Assembly (NCBI GenBank): GCA_011037195.1
Contig: JAAEAF010000679.1
Coordinates: 186,001-250,000 of the forward strand
Source of the DNA: Triatoma infestans
Taxonomy: Eukaryota > Arthropoda > Insecta > Hemiptera > Reduviidae
DNA: 64,000 nucleotides
Direction of reading: 5' to 3'
Translations under genes and position numbers: made by a program
The notes under the pieces: generated by a model
Told to the model about the DNA's origin: nothing
Seen by the model: only the letters and a program-made list of their open reading frames with translations
Database searches by the model: none
In this document: one piece after another, positions 43,480 through 56,319 of the stretch
Layout: each line of letters opens with the position of its first letter
How positions within the stretch are numbered: position 1 is the stretch's first letter

Positions 43480-45995
43480 TTAATTACAATATTTCACTTT
43501 TGATTTACTTCCTAATATATATATTTTATTGTAATTATTTATATATTTAATTTTGTAAGGCAGGAATGAGGTGAATTTTTTTGTATATATTTAATGTTCA
43601 ACCAATATATTTAGTAAATTACATATTATATTGTTTTCACTTCTAAGGATGTTCTGAACAAAATCAAGTCACTTAACACTGCCAATTCTTATTAAACTTC
43701 CTAAAAAAAAAGCTATAAATTTATTACAGACGTTTTCCAGCCCAAGTCTTTCGAATCAGGTATTCCCATATCTTTGGGAAATTGGTTCTGAGTTGAAGTT
43801 GTATGAATATTATAGTTTTATTTTTTAGGATGAATTAAAAAGAATTAGTAGTGTTATTGGGTCATACCCTGGCAAGTTCTTTTTAGAGATTTTGTTCTGA
43901 ACTTCTTTAAAAATAAAATAATTTATTTTATGAAATATTTAAATTTTTGTCAAAAGTATAGTTTTGCTCACCTAGTGGATAACGAAATATTTAGCCTGGG
44001 AAACTGTTAATCCAAGAGTTTTAATGTTCTAAAATATTTTCATTTATCTAATACTAAGTTCAGTTTAATCCTCCACATTTGAAAGCCCAGGATTCAAAGG
44101 ATGTAAGATGAACTTTCAGAGTATGGTAGCGAATTAGGAATTAATGGAAAGTAGTAGCTTGAATACATTTATCATGGATATTAATCAAATAAAGGGGAGA
44201 CAAATTAAACCGGTATCAAAATATATAATTGGGAGAGTTATGATGAAGTTAGTACAGTTTTGTAAATATGTATATATATTGCAATAAGGCGGGAGGCAAT
44301 CTCAAATCTTTGTAAACTACCTTTATCTAGGCCAGCAAAATTGACAATAGATTTGCGAACCGTAAGAAATACAATAATATTTTACAGAAAGAGGGGGATA
44401 TTGCTATTTTTAAGAAAACCTCTCTCAGCAGAAAGTATTAGGTGAATTTGGCTGCATTTATCAGCTCTTCAAACCGCTACCCAAAGGGTAACTATGGTAT
44501 CATATTCATTCCGAAATACTTGTACCGTTTCACAAGTTTCTATATTTTCACTGTCCTCTCCGCCCTCCTTCTAAAAACCAAATAATTTTGAACTTAACAA
44601 GATGAACCATTACATTCCATAAATGATAAACAAACGTGGGTTTCAGCCTTTCTTTTCTTATAGGCTAGATAAGTTATTTTTCTGGCACACTTTAGTAACC
44701 TAGTGCTCCATCTGTGATAATTTTTATGGTTGGCCTGAACTTTCCTGTAGGCTGATACCTATGGAAATGTGCTTAGGGCGTTTCTGCTCTACAACTAATT
44801 TTTTAATTTATAAGCAGCTAAATCATGAGTCTTTTTTAACCGGAACAATGATGGATTAACACTTAGAGACTTGCGTTAGTTCTTCAAAAGAAGATGTGAG
44901 CTGTTGCAATTAAATGCCAGTGCCTTACAAATAAGAAATAGAAATGTGTGCTCAATGTAACTCCCGAGTCAATGAGGGACACGTTTCATTTTCTGGCAAG
45001 TACATGTACACCATTATCTGAATATAGACTTTACTTTTTGGGTTATCCTTTTCTTTCAAGATCTTTCTTTTGGTCATGCTAAACAGAAATGACAAATTAA
45101 ATATTGCAAAATTTGTGCTTAGAGTGTGCCTGGTTCTATAGAAAATATTTAGTTAATTTGGTTTAATTGTTAATTAAATAATATTTCTCATTTATTTATA
45201 TTATTCTTTCTTTTATATGGTATTTCTGTAATATGTTTTCCTACTTTGTTTTTATACTTTTCATTTATAATACTTAGTTTATTCTTTCGACTCCCGCAAA
45301 CGATTTAACCCTTGCCCTAGGTATACCTTGGTAAAATATTCTCTTCTTTGTAATTTTTTATGGAAATAAAGTAGTATTATTATTATTATTATTAGTCCAG
45401 ATAAGTCCTGACCAGTTAGGATGTCAGGCTTCCTTCCTTCTTATGTCATCTTTACTTCTGTTTGCTCCATATGGCTGTGCTTCTGCTTTTCATAGAAACT
45501 CCGAGAATATTTCTCTCCATAGCTTTTTTTTGAATAGTGTATTAATATTACCATTTTTTAGAAACAAGCTTCGCAATACTCCTGGCCATCGAAACTGATT
45601 AACAGCTCTCAGTAAACTCTTTCTGTAATCCACCTTTACCTTCTGCCTTTACCATTTCTGTGAACAACATTAAAGTATGTATGTTTTTTTGCAGCCAGAA
45701 CTTTAAAAAAAAAGGAGAGGTGGAAAGAGGAGGCAGAAATCGCTAATCAGGAAGCTTGGACTTCCGCTATAGTCTGCTAACATCCCTTCTGTCCTTTTCT
45801 CTCACTCTCTCTATTTTCTTTTTTAAGCCCTCTTGTCATTTTTCCCTCAGGCTTCATGTGTGTACATAAAAAAAAAAAAAATCTTTTATATGGCACTCAC
45901 TCGACGTTTCTCTGTCAAGTAATTATTATAATTCAGGTAGACATATTTTTTCGAAGTAGGAATGTTAACTAAACATTTAATTTTAGATTGGTTAA
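43480..45995. other. Intergenic, mostly unassigned; LINE-like (TTA)n tail at 45373
   Basis: No gene. A 'ggaaataaagtag' stretch followed by (TTA)n at 45373-45393 looks like the microsatellite 3' tail that RTE-type LINEs leave, but I could not find ORF2 motifs upstream. The 45400-45860 segment is less AT-rich and unassigned. Confidence 0.35.
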
Positions 45996-46001
45996 TTTGA
46001 A

Positions 46002-46495
46002 TTAATTTGAACCATTTACACAGCCAATAGTATTTATTTCATTTATTGATATACCAACGTTTCGTGCACTTAACGTGCCATTATCAAGGAGTACATTTCT
46101 CTTACATTCTTGTAAATTATTGTATTAGTCGAGAGGCTTTGTCCATGATTAATAATTTATTTTTATATTTTTTTTCCATATTCTTATTTTATGCTGAAAA
46201 GTAACTCAAAGAGTTTGTCAGTATTGAAATTTTATTTAATATGATGTCGATTAATTGAATAAATAATTCAATACTGACAAGACTCTTTGAGTTACATTTT
46301 CAGCATAAAATAAGAATATGGAAAAAAAATATAAAAATAAATTATTAATCATGGACGAAGCCTCTCGACTAATACAATAATTTACAAGAATGTAAGAGAA
46401 ATGTACTCCTTGATAATGGCACGTTAAGTGCACGAAACGTTGGTATATCAATAAATGAAATAAATACTATTGGCTGTGTAAATGGTTCAAATTAA
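46002..46495. mobile_element. Near-perfect hairpin (foldback MITE)
   Basis: Two arms of about 235 bases (46002-46237 and 46261-46495) are almost exact reverse complements around a spacer of about 23 bases. They share the 'ccaacgtttcgtgcacttaa' block and the terminal 'ttaatttgaacc'. Both ends include TTAA, which may be the target site or simply part of the arm. No coding capacity; the 66-codon minus frame inside is incidental. Confidence 0.85.
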
Positions 46496-46849
46496 CCAGT
46501 ATAAGTTAAATCATAAAACAGCAAGTAAATTCAACAAGTAATTAATTTTAGAATTACATATAGTTGGGGGGGGAGGGTGATAGTTTTGGTGTGAAGAGGT
46601 TTTACGTGAAAGCAACTATATAGTAACACCGTCTATCAGTATTTCTCACTAAATCTTAACGGTTTTTAAAATTAAGCAGTAAAACTTGACGATGTCTAAA
46701 AGTTATGCCCATCCCAGGCATTAAAGTCCGTACAGTTAGATATTCAAAATTTTAAGAAAATCATTGGAGCAGTTTTTGAGAAAGCGCACATCTGATTGAC
46801 CTTCTCTCTTCAAACTTGATTTTCTATTGATTAACTCTATTTTATTATT

Positions 46850-47400
46850 ATTATTTATTTATTGCTTTTAAGAAACATAAATCTTTTAGCAGGAGTTGAG
46901 TATTACATTCTATACAATTACAATATTATACATAATAATCAAAAGCAAGAAAGGAAAAAAAAAAATATATATAAAATTACATTCAGTTTATTAACTTTGA
47001 AAATAATAATTTGTCAGCTAGAGTTTTAACATAAACTTTCTTCTTTCTAAAGCCTTGATAGTATACGTAAAAATTCTATTCACTTGGGACAAAGTAGTTA
47101 AAACAAATAAAGAATTCAACCTATCCATAACATTTCCTTCATTGTTTATATGAAAAATAGGCTTTAAATAAATATCTTGGATATCTTTAAAAACTGGCCA
47201 CACTATAAAACAATGTTTAAGATCATCAAAGCAAATATTACAAAGTGGGAAGGGGAATCTGAATCAAAACTAAACTTAGTGTCATTACAATAAATATAAC
47301 AGTTTCTATTACAATGCAATCTTAGCTGACTACATATTCTTTTTTTAATAATACGGCATTCCATTAGTAAATAATTTTCTCCCAAACCTAAATTAGAAAG
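46850..47400 (-). pseudogene. LINE ORF2 C-terminal fragment, minus strand, with ATT-rich tail
   Basis: On the minus strand, fragments read GLGENYLLMECRII, then SHFVIFALMI, WPVFKDIQDIYLKPIF and LTTLSQVNRIFTYTIKALE, ending RRKFMLKL. The arrangement (a Cys/His block then a C-terminal helix rich in hydrophobics and a final RR-K) is that of the end of LINE ORF2 proteins. The minus strand 3' end is an ATAAATAATAAT-type tail near 46850. A frameshift joins the two halves near 47203. Clade uncertain. Confidence 0.5.
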
Positions 47401-47589
47401 TTTCTATAAGAGGAATTATAACTTGAGGAAATAGCTCTAGATGCATCCTGACATAACTGATTGTTAGAAAATGAGTAAAACTAGCTGAGAGAATCTGCTA
47501 TGTAATAGTCTTGCGTCTTGGGCAAGCCACACATCATCAGCGCCGATGATTTACTCTAATTAATGTAATAAATATGGGTGTGAAACTAT

Positions 47590-48345
47590 AAATTACACTG
47601 AAATGTCACTTTAAAGGAAAATTTTCCGTTGTGATTCACACAGTATTCTCAAAAATCAATTTTCTTGGAAAAATATATTGGAGAAAATTTTCTTGCTTAA
47701 AAAGAAATATTGGAGATTTTGATTATTTTCAAAATCATTTGAGCCGTTTTATAAAAAAATCGCGAAAAATAAAAGAAAAATATGTGGTGTGACTTTCTCT
47801 TACTTTTGTTGTTGCAACTTACTATAAAATGACATATTTGGCTCAGCCAGTCAGTTCAATATAGTTACATTGTAGTCCAGAAGAGAATGTTAATCAAATT
47901 GAAGGAACTCAAATAATATTTTAAAATTTAACATAATATATTGCGCAGAACTCCCTACAAGGAGTTTTTCCAGAAAAAATCTTTTCATAAAAGTACTAGA
48001 ATTTTATCTGTCAGCATTCCAAGATTAGAGAACATTGTTATGGCCGTTTTCGAGCAAATTCCAACTCAATAACTTTTTTTTATTAAGTTGCACATCTGGG
48101 TAACTGATTTTCTACAAACTTGCAATTCTACAGTATTTCTAATGGATATTAATTCTATATAGGTGACTGTACCATACAGTTTAGGAAGTGATACTTTAAG
48201 AAGCAGGTATAACGCTACCGTTACCTCAGAACTCCCATAGAAAAACAATTTTCCCAGGAAAATATTTCAAATAAAAGTGATTGGTATTTATATGTGTAGA
48301 TGGTGTAACGTTTAAAGTAAATCTATGCAGCCGTTACGTAACAGC
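47590..48345 (-). repeat. Dispersed repeat family, minus copy
   Basis: Long reverse copy containing 'tttgagccgttttataaaaa', a 'gcgcagaactccctacaagg' block, 'tggccgttttcgagcaaatt' and 'aacgctaccgttacctcaga', with 'aaaagtgattggtatttata' near the end. Confidence 0.8.
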
Positions 48346-49059
48346 AATATCTTAATAAAGTTACAGGGGAGTAGCCACCCCACGAGTTACCACTTCGTCA
48401 GAACAGTACGCAATCACTTAAAATACAAATACTCTACCCATTACAGACAAGGACAAACATAGTTTTTCCCCCAGTGGGGATTGGGGGATGTCACCGTTAA
48501 AAATTATGGTTAAATAAGAGTATATTAACATTTTTAATTTAATTTAATTGTAAAAGATAAATTGCTGATTGTTTGTCTGTGGTGTAGCCAAGGCCAACAG
48601 CACCAAATACTTGTATGGGATTTGTAACTATTATTGTTCATACTGTCACTTATGCAAAGGCTAGTTGTGAGAACATTCTCAGTTACTAACCACTAATGGT
48701 TCACTATACCCTAGAGGTCCTCCATTCTAATCATGAGGTCCTACATTCTACGAATGTGTATGACGTGATATTAGTGATCAGCGATGGAATATGGGGGCTA
48801 GTAACATGTGGAAATAAGGATATGGTGAGCCGTAGGTGCAAACTCTCATTTCAGGAACTGAAATCGGCAGATCGGTTTTGAGATAGCGGATTAGTCGAAA
48901 ATTAGCAAAAGTATTATTACAACTTCACCCGACTTTAGCTATGACTCCTTGGGGCACCGCTGGACAGATGCTTCGGAGACTTATTGTTGAGATAATAGAA
49001 TTGTGTAATAATCAGAAATAGCACTTAAGAGAAGAAATCTAACTGCAACTATCTCCCAA

Positions 49060-49435
49060 AAGGTCCGTTAAATGAATTTTTCCGGAGAAATGTTTCAAAT
49101 AAAAGTTGTAGCTCTTTGTATGTGAAGTTGATAAAGGAAGTTTAAATAAATTCGTTAGAGCCATTTTCCTAGAAATTCGCAAAGAAATAAATAAATAAAA
49201 AAATTAGTAAAGTGGACTTCCGGTGGGAGGAATTTTTACAAATAACTTATTGCCGAATCTCATGGTGACATCTAAACGGAATACCAAGTTTAAACTTGTG
49301 CGATTTTTCGTTTTTGCTGTTCACATACCGACAGAACATTTTCTAAAAACCATTTTTTTGAACCTCAAAATTTGTATTTTCGGTGAAAACTTGACAAAAT
49401 TGCAGTACTTCCTCTTTCTAGGAGTAAGAGGAAGT
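49060..49435 (-). repeat. Dispersed repeat family, minus copy
   Basis: Blocks 'tttccggagaaatgtttcaa', 'agagccattttcctagaaat', 'gtggacttccggtgggagg' and 'tgtattttcggtgaaaactt' in the reverse order of the + copies. The 75-codon frame at 49223-49450 lies inside and is not a gene. Confidence 0.8.
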
Positions 49436-49558
49436 AAAATAAATAAATAAATGGAGGAAATATAATTCACCTATCTCTTTAATATAATAAGTTGAAATGA
49501 TAAATTTTTTTCAAATTTGGCATTTCAACTAAATATTGAATCGTCCTTAGCGTTGATA

Positions 49559-49645
49559 TGGGTGATAGGTTATAATTGATGATGGGTGAGAGGTTATAGT
49601 TGATGATGGGTGAGAGGTTATAGTTGATGATGGGTTGGAGGTTAT
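49559..49645. repeat. 24-bp tandem minisatellite, about 3.6 units
   Basis: Units of the type 'gggtgagaggttatagttga' plus 'tgat' repeat with period 24 from about 49559 to 49645. The first and last units are slightly diverged. A T run follows. Confidence 0.85.
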
Positions 49646-50200
49646 AGTGGTTGATTTTTTTTTTTTTTTATAGATGGTCAAACATCTCTATTACCTTTCG
49701 ACAAAAATTTTTAACGGTAGTTTAAAATTGATCCAAACTTAACAGATTCTCTGGAGCTATCTAAAGTAAATTTTTCCAATAAAATCTTTTATATAAAGAT
49801 GATAGGTTAATTTCTGAGAGCTGTGGTTAGCAATCCAAGTTTGGATAATTGTTAGAATGGTTTTGGAAAAAAATTAATTTATAAAAGAAATATATATATT
49901 CAAAATTTATTAGAGGTATGTTATTAGATTTCTCCGATTAAAGAACAAATATAATATGCCAATAATAAATCGCTAACAATGACAAAATTACAGACTATTG
50001 ATTTCTGCAAGAGTTGCCCGAATGATTTTTTTATGAACTAAAGTTATAATAACTAAATTAAGTTTTGTTACTCATTCGTTTCCAAGGAAACCTTTCTTTA
50101 AAAAACAAAATAATTTTGTGTCTTTTTTTTTTTTTTTTTTTTTACAAAAATATTTAAAAAATGGGAAATAAGAAGTTCAAATATGAAATTTAATAACATT

Positions 50201-50290
50201 TAGGGTATCACCATCTTTAACTACTATACTATAGTTTAGGGTATCACCATCTTTAACTACTGTACTATAGTTTAGGGTATCACCATCCTA
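50201..50290. repeat. 36-bp tandem minisatellite, about 2.5 units
   Basis: 'tagggtatcaccatctttaa' followed by 16 further bases repeats at 50201, 50237 and 50273 (partial). The first two units differ by one base. Confidence 0.85.
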
Positions 50291-51130
50291 GAAAGTCTTG
50301 ATTGTTTCACTTATATAATAAAAAAATTTTTTCGTACTAAATTTTGATTTTTATTTTGTTCTTTTATTTACTGGAGGGGTGGCCAAATAATAATGATTGC
50401 TCACAGGTGGCCAAATTTCTAGAACCGGTCCTATGTATGTACATAATTAAAAAATTAAATAAATAAAACTTTTCTGACTTAAGGAAGCCCAAAATGTATA
50501 TTATGTTAGAAATAAGTTGAATTTTTGTCATAAAACATTTTTATTACAAAATGCGATAATTTATAAAATACCTATGGAGAAAAAATAAGTAAAAAAACTG
50601 TAAACTATATTTTTCACAGAAATAATTAGCCAATCACAATGTAGAAGTGAAGGTGTCAATTGTGGGCGTGGTCGATATGATAATTCTAAATTTAAGATTG
50701 GCCTAACATACTCACTCACAGTTCACACTTTCTCTGTGAATGATTAATTATGTATGGATAATTATTTCTATGAAAAATCTACTTTAGAGTTTTTTTCTAG
50801 TTTTCTCTTCATAGGTGTTTTGTGATAAATATTTTATATAAAAAACAAGTTATTTCTAACATAATATTTACAGTTTTATATAATTAATGCGAGCTATAAA
50901 GGAAATATTAGAATTATCATTGCGTTGTTGAAAAAGCATGCAAAAAAGAATTAAGCAGAAATGCAGGAACCGCCATTTTGTGTTTGGCCGTTTATCTAAT
51001 GGAACAGAATAAAATTGAGGTGAAACACACATAAAATTTTATCTAAGGAATTCATAATATTGAGTTAAAAACCTTTTCTCACCTAGAGTTTTTAGCTATC
51101 ATTTATTTATTTTATGTATTCGGCGCAGTC

Positions 51131-53151
51131 TAACTAGCACTCTGCGCTGTTGAACACGATGTGGAACAGTGCACATCGTGTGGTAGAAAATTGAAATATT
51201 CGGATGGTTAAAAGAGTGATAATGTGCTGAAAATTTGTATAGACTAAGCTGATAGTGTCTTTGAAATCAGTGAAAAATTTTAACGAATTTTACCGAACAG
51301 TTTGTCCAAAATTAATTAAATTAAAATTTACAATTGGATTGCATTTTCAGCTATGTGATATGAATAATCTGACGTATTGTGGAGTGGGGATGCTACTGTC
51401 TAGTTTTAAATAAAATACTACATACGTCACAGGGTACATCACAATAAAGCTTATGATTTGGTTATGTTGACATCAGTCACATGTTTATTGAACCCCTTGT
51501 TGTTGGAGCAACTGTTTTTGTGTAGAGAATCTTATACAGTTATATAAATAACAATAAAGAGGGATATAAAATAATAACAGACCTAAAAATAGATTTTACT
51601 TTCAATTCTATATGAATTTAGTTGACACAAAAAAAAATTATATAACTAATTAATGGAAGAGTTTAATTTACTTAAGGCCTAGCATATTATTTAAAAATAA
51701 TCTATCCATAAATTGCTGAATAATTATAAAAAAATAAAGTAGAATACAAACCAAAAATAAATAAAACAAAAACAAAAAATGTCGACAAAAAATTTATTAC
51801 AACAAGTCGGTGATTTAGTAGACTCAAAATTTAAAAAACTTGCCAGTAAAGAGGACGTAAATAATTTAAAATCCTATATTGAAAGATTACTAGAAGAAAA
51901 TAAATGCCTGAAGCTAAGTGTTGATAAACTGCAAGAAACAAACAAAAAGTTAGAGCAAAGAATTGAATATTTGGATCACATTCACCGAAAAAATAACTTG
52001 GTATTTATAGGATTAAACGATTCAAATGAGACAGGAAGAAAGCTTATGTCCCAATTCTGTCATGATAATTTGGGCGTTGAAATATTACCTGATGAAATAG
52101 CAACAGTAATAAAAATAAAAATCTCAGATAAAGAAACTTATCTACACAGGGTTACATTTTGTAATAATCAAATAGTCGGGAAAATTTTGGAAAATAGCAA
52201 AAAACTAAAGGGAACCCAAGTCTACATTAATAAAGACTATACATTTACTATAAGACGCAAACGAAGAATGCTCTTCCGCTGCAGACAGGAAATGCTCCAA
52301 AAAGATAATAATACAAAAATTTTTATAAGAAATGATACCCTGTTTGTTGACAATAAACGGTATTACTGGGAAGAGGAGGAAAATGTTTGAAGGAGAAAGA
52401 AAAAACACCCACATTGAAACAGGATGATGCGGGGGATAGACTTGAATACACAAAAATAGAAGCATAGCAATTAGACGATGGTAAACAGCTAGACAAGAAC
52501 CCCAGAGAATTTAAGTTCAATGAAAAATGAAAATTTAACGAAATTACTATTTACACATATAATTGCAGAACAATAAAAGAAAATATTAAACTCGAATAAT
52601 TATTAGAAAAAGGGAGTCAACTGGATGAAAGTAGCTAGAGATAGAAGAGAATGGGAAAGTTTGAAAACCGTGTATTTGACAATGTGGCTATATCAGGACT
52701 AATTCAAGATATTAAAACAAATCAGTGTAAAGTAAATGGGTGATGTCAAATAAATGAGTGTAAAGAAATAATAAGTGAAATAAGCAAAAGTTATAAAAAA
52801 ATAAATAAAAAAAGAACATATAGGAAATTTGAATGTAAACATGAAATTTAATTCTAAATAAGATTTGAGAATAAATAAGAGTAAAAATTAGTATAATTAA
52901 AACAAAACATAAAAATGTATGTAATAACAGAGAAGAGAAAATTATTTAATTTTGCAAAAAAGGACTCAACTTTATAATTTTTATTTTTTACTTTATCGAT
53001 GTAATTTGACAGATTTAAGTAGATTATTAACAGCACTCTAACCTTTAAAGGTGCCGCGGCATAATGCCGATTTGTTTATATATTATTATTGTGCATAAAA
53101 AAAGAAATGTACAATTTGTGAATTTAAACAATAAATGGCTATTATTATTAT
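51131..53151 (+). mobile_element. Internally deleted RTE-like LINE keeping ORF1 only
   Basis: A 2.0-kb insertion flanked by the 14-base direct repeat 'tattcggcgcagtc' (51117-51130 and 53152-53165). It starts 'taactagcactctgcgctgt' and ends in (ATT)n, the tail type of RTE-clade LINEs. ORF1 (51779-52390) is intact. ORF2 is reduced to its first few residues (ITIYTYNCRTIKENIKLE near 52540-52600) followed almost at once by its last block (WMKVARDRREWESLKTVYL, 52620-52680). Everything between, endonuclease and RT, is missing. A non-autonomous element that relies on another LINE in trans is the likely explanation. Confidence 0.8.
51779..52390 (+). CDS. Intact LINE ORF1-like coiled-coil protein (203 aa)
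   Basis: ATG at 51779 to TGA at 52388-52390 encodes 203 residues. Residues about 20-75 form a heptad-rich coiled coil (ERLLEENKCLKLSVDKLQE), followed by RKNNLVFIGLND, an RRM-like first strand, and a basic C-terminal region (TFTIRRKRRMLFRC). This layout is that of LINE ORF1 RNA-binding proteins that trimerise by coiled coil and accompany the element RNA. No stop or frameshift is present, in contrast to the destroyed ORF2 right behind it. Confidence 0.8.
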   Translation: MSTKNLLQQVGDLVDSKFKKLASKEDVNNLKSYIERLLEENKCLKLSVDKLQETNKKLEQRIEYLDHIHRKNNLVFIGLNDSNETGRKLMSQFCHDNLGVEILPDEIATVIKIKISDKETYLHRVTFCNNQIVGKILENSKKLKGTQVYINKDYTFTIRRKRRMLFRCRQEMLQKDNNTKIFIRNDTLFVDNKRYYWEEEENV

Positions 53152-53639
53152 TATTCGGCGCAGTCCACATTAAAGATGAAAATCTACGTGAGCTAATTCA
53201 ATCAAAATCTAGTTTCACGCAACAACATTAAATTAGGAATCGAACCGATTATTAGTCCAATTAAATAAATAAATTACAATAAAAATAAGCGTTTTATATT
53301 AGGGTTCGAGAGTTATATAGTTATATATTAGAGTTAAACGCAACTGGAGGCTAGTAACTATGTAAATGGAGCAATTGAAAGTCTAGTGAGAGTTTCACAT
53401 AAAACTCTTTGTTATATAATAAAAATTATATTTTCGTACTACATTTATGGTTTTATGTTTTTATTTTATTTACTGGATAGATGTAGGCAAATAATAATGA
53501 TTGCTGACAGGTGGCTAAATTTCTAGAACTGGCCATTTATATATACATAATTAAAAAAATAAATAAATACAAGTTTTCTGACTCAAGGAAGCTCAAAATG
53601 TATATTTTCGGTGAGAACTCAATTTCGAAAATCTGACAA

Positions 53640-54505
53640 GTAGTAACAGAAATGTAAGATGGCCCCTTGTAAGAGCAAGTATTGTAATTATTTCAAATTT
53701 TCGATATTCGAGTTTTCACGGGAAATACACGTTTTCAGACCCTTGAATCCAAAAATGTGATTTTTAGAATATGGTCTGTACGTGTGTGTGTGCGAACACC
53801 AGAGCTGAAAACGAAACATCGCAGAAAGTTCAAACTTGATATTCCGATTAGGTATCAGCATAACAACCGGCAGTAAGTCCGTAAGTACCACTGACTGAAT
53901 TTTTTTCCTTCAATTTTTGCGATTTTCTCAAAAATGGTTTCAACGATTTCTTAAAACTTCATTGATCAACTACACGTACAAAGATCTACAACGTTTATTT
54001 CGAATCTCCAAGAAAATTCCCCGGAAGAACACTTTTGGGGGAGAGGTAGATTTAGGTTTTCCTTTGAAGTGCTATTTCATTATACTGCACAATTCTATCA
54101 TCTAAATAATATTAATTACAATTGAATATGTTTTAGATATTCCGAGTTTGAAGAAAACCAAATGACAGGAATTGCGTTTTCACCGATAAGTATTTTTCAA
54201 GGTACTGCTATATTTCTAAAACGGCTTCAACGATTTTCTTTAAACTATGTGAACTACACATACAGAGAGCTACAACTTTTATTTGAACCATTTCTCTGGA
54301 TAAACTCATTTAAGGGGAGCTTTTGGGGGAGGGGGAGGGTTATGTTTTCCTATAAACTGCTGCCTTAGTTGATTCTACCATCTAAACAAAATTAATTTAG
54401 AAATAAATAGATTGACAAAATTCCGATTCAAGAAAATTAATAAACCGAAAGTGCATTTTCATTTAGCATTTTTTCAGTTTTCGAGATTTCCTCCATAAAA
54501 ATCAC
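53640..54505 (+). repeat. Dispersed repeat family, + copy
   Basis: A nearly full-length copy. Blocks run from 'tcaaattttcgatattcgag' and 'gcagaaagttcaaacttgat' through 'tcaaaaatggtttcaacgat' and 'tttggggg' to 'aaacggcttcaacgattttc'. The LINE at about 54510 appears inserted at its 3' part, and the rest of the repeat resumes at about 58512. Confidence 0.8.
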
Positions 54506-54921
54506 GACGGTACACGGTATTGAATCAGCTGACAGCAAATGTAAACAGATTGCCTAAAATTTGTCTACATTTTGTGAGTAATTACCAGTGCTTGAAAGAC
54601 TGTAAATTAGTGCTATGTATTACAAACTGATGTGTTATTTACATTCTTATAAGTGTACAATAATCAACTTTTGAAGTTTATTTTATTAAGAACTAAAATT
54701 GAAGTGATAAATAACTAACCTATAAGTGAGTACCTTTTGTGACATTTTACAAACTATTAAGTGGGGGATTATTTCTTGTAAGATAATTTTTATTAATTCT
54801 CCTTTTGTTTCTATTCCTTACTTATTCATTATTCTTTATTTTGGCGATATTGTATTATTTCATTAATTTATTTATATTTAATTTAACTTACTACATTTAA
54901 TTTAAATTGCTAGCGACTCTG

Positions 54922-55492
54922 ATGGTTCTTAACTTTGAATCGTACATCAGCTCCTCAGATGAGTCAACCACTTCCACCACTATTCATTTCTTAAAAAGAA
55001 AGCAAAAAACACTTCACATTTCACCTCCAAAAAATAAGAAGGGTTCACAAACCACAATGGCTACTAAGAAAAATAAATCAGCAAGTAACATACAAACAGA
55101 CACCTTACCCCAGAGTACCAACAACAATTACGAACCTCCAGGAACCAGCCATCATCTAAACAGTGATTTCTCCTTAGAGGAGACAACAACAGCTCTACCA
55201 GGAGTCCTAACGTATAATCCTTCTTCACCTATTGCCGTAACAGATGAAATGGAATCCACAGTTTCCAGCAACACAACGCGTCAATAAACCTCTGCTTATT
55301 TACATTAAAAACGGAACTAGGTATGCCGACCTCTGCAAAGCCCTCTCAGAATTAGTCGGAACCGACAGTTTTACTTGTAAAGCTCGGATCACCTACCTAA
55401 TTGTTAATGCCGTAGATAACTATAGGGGTATCATATGTTATCTAAACGACAAAAAAGCTGAATACCATACATATCAGCTTATCGTGTGGTAA
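54922..55492 (+). pseudogene. LINE ORF1 N-terminal part, frameshifted
   Basis: The ATG at 54922 starts a Ser/Thr/Asn-rich N-terminal region (SSDESTTSTTIHFLKRKQK) that ends at 55287. The following frame (from about 55270 to 55492) carries PLLIYIKNGTRYADLCKAL and NYRGIICYLNDKKAEYHTYQ, the RRM-like region found before the zinc knuckles in jockey-clade ORF1. The zinc knuckles themselves are deleted. Confidence 0.7.
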
Positions 55493-56319
55493 TCAGACAT
55501 CTGCCATATTCAACATCATCTGAACTTATAAAGCAACAATCAGCGGAACTGAGCCATATTGTACGCAATGACAAACGAATTGACATACCTCTTATCACTG
55601 AGACTCACTTTACTGACAGATCATATTTTTGTATTAACGGATATACGCTCTACAGGACTAATCATACAGATGAAACAGCTCATGGTGGCTCTGCAATATT
55701 AATTCGCAAGAGACTAGTTCATTTTCTAATCCCTTACACCGCCACAAACTATCTCCAACCGACTGTAATTTCCTTACTTTCGGAACCATTTACTTATAAT
55801 ATAGCTGCAATGTATTGCCTACCCAATCATGTCATCAATACCGTCCAGTTTCTATCCTTCTTCCTATCCTTAGGATCCCGATTCATTTGCGATGGCGATT
55901 ACAATTCAAAACATCCTCTCTGGGGCAGTCGCGTAGCTAACCCCATAGGCCGCATCCTCTACAATATCTTACTCCAAACTAACCTCTCCTTTGTTACTCC
56001 CTCACATCCCACCTACTGGCCTACTTCCTTAAATAAACTTCCAGATCTCCTTGACTTTTTTGTTTGCTCAAATATATCCTCAACCTTTATTGAATCATAT
56101 ACACTTCCTGATCTTTCATTCGACCATAGTCCAGTAATACTATCCATGAATATTTACCCCAAAGCGACTACTCCGAATAAAACACTGATTAACGGACTGA
56201 TAGACTGGAATCTCTTCAAAAATCTACTAGAACTTAAACTCAACTTGAAAACATCACTTAAAACGCCCAATGAAATGAAACTCAAATGTTCAACATCTAA
56301 CTCAAGTAATACAGCATAG
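55486..56319 (+). pseudogene. Chimeric frame: ORF1 piece fused to LINE endonuclease
   Basis: 277 open codons. The first few residues (VIRHLPYSTSSELIK) belong to ORF1. From about residue 22 the frame is APE-type endonuclease (IDIPLITETHF, GDYNSKHPLWGSR, LSFDHSPVIL). A deletion near 55535 therefore removed the end of ORF1, the inter-ORF spacer and the start of ORF2, and happened to keep the frame open. Confidence 0.8.
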
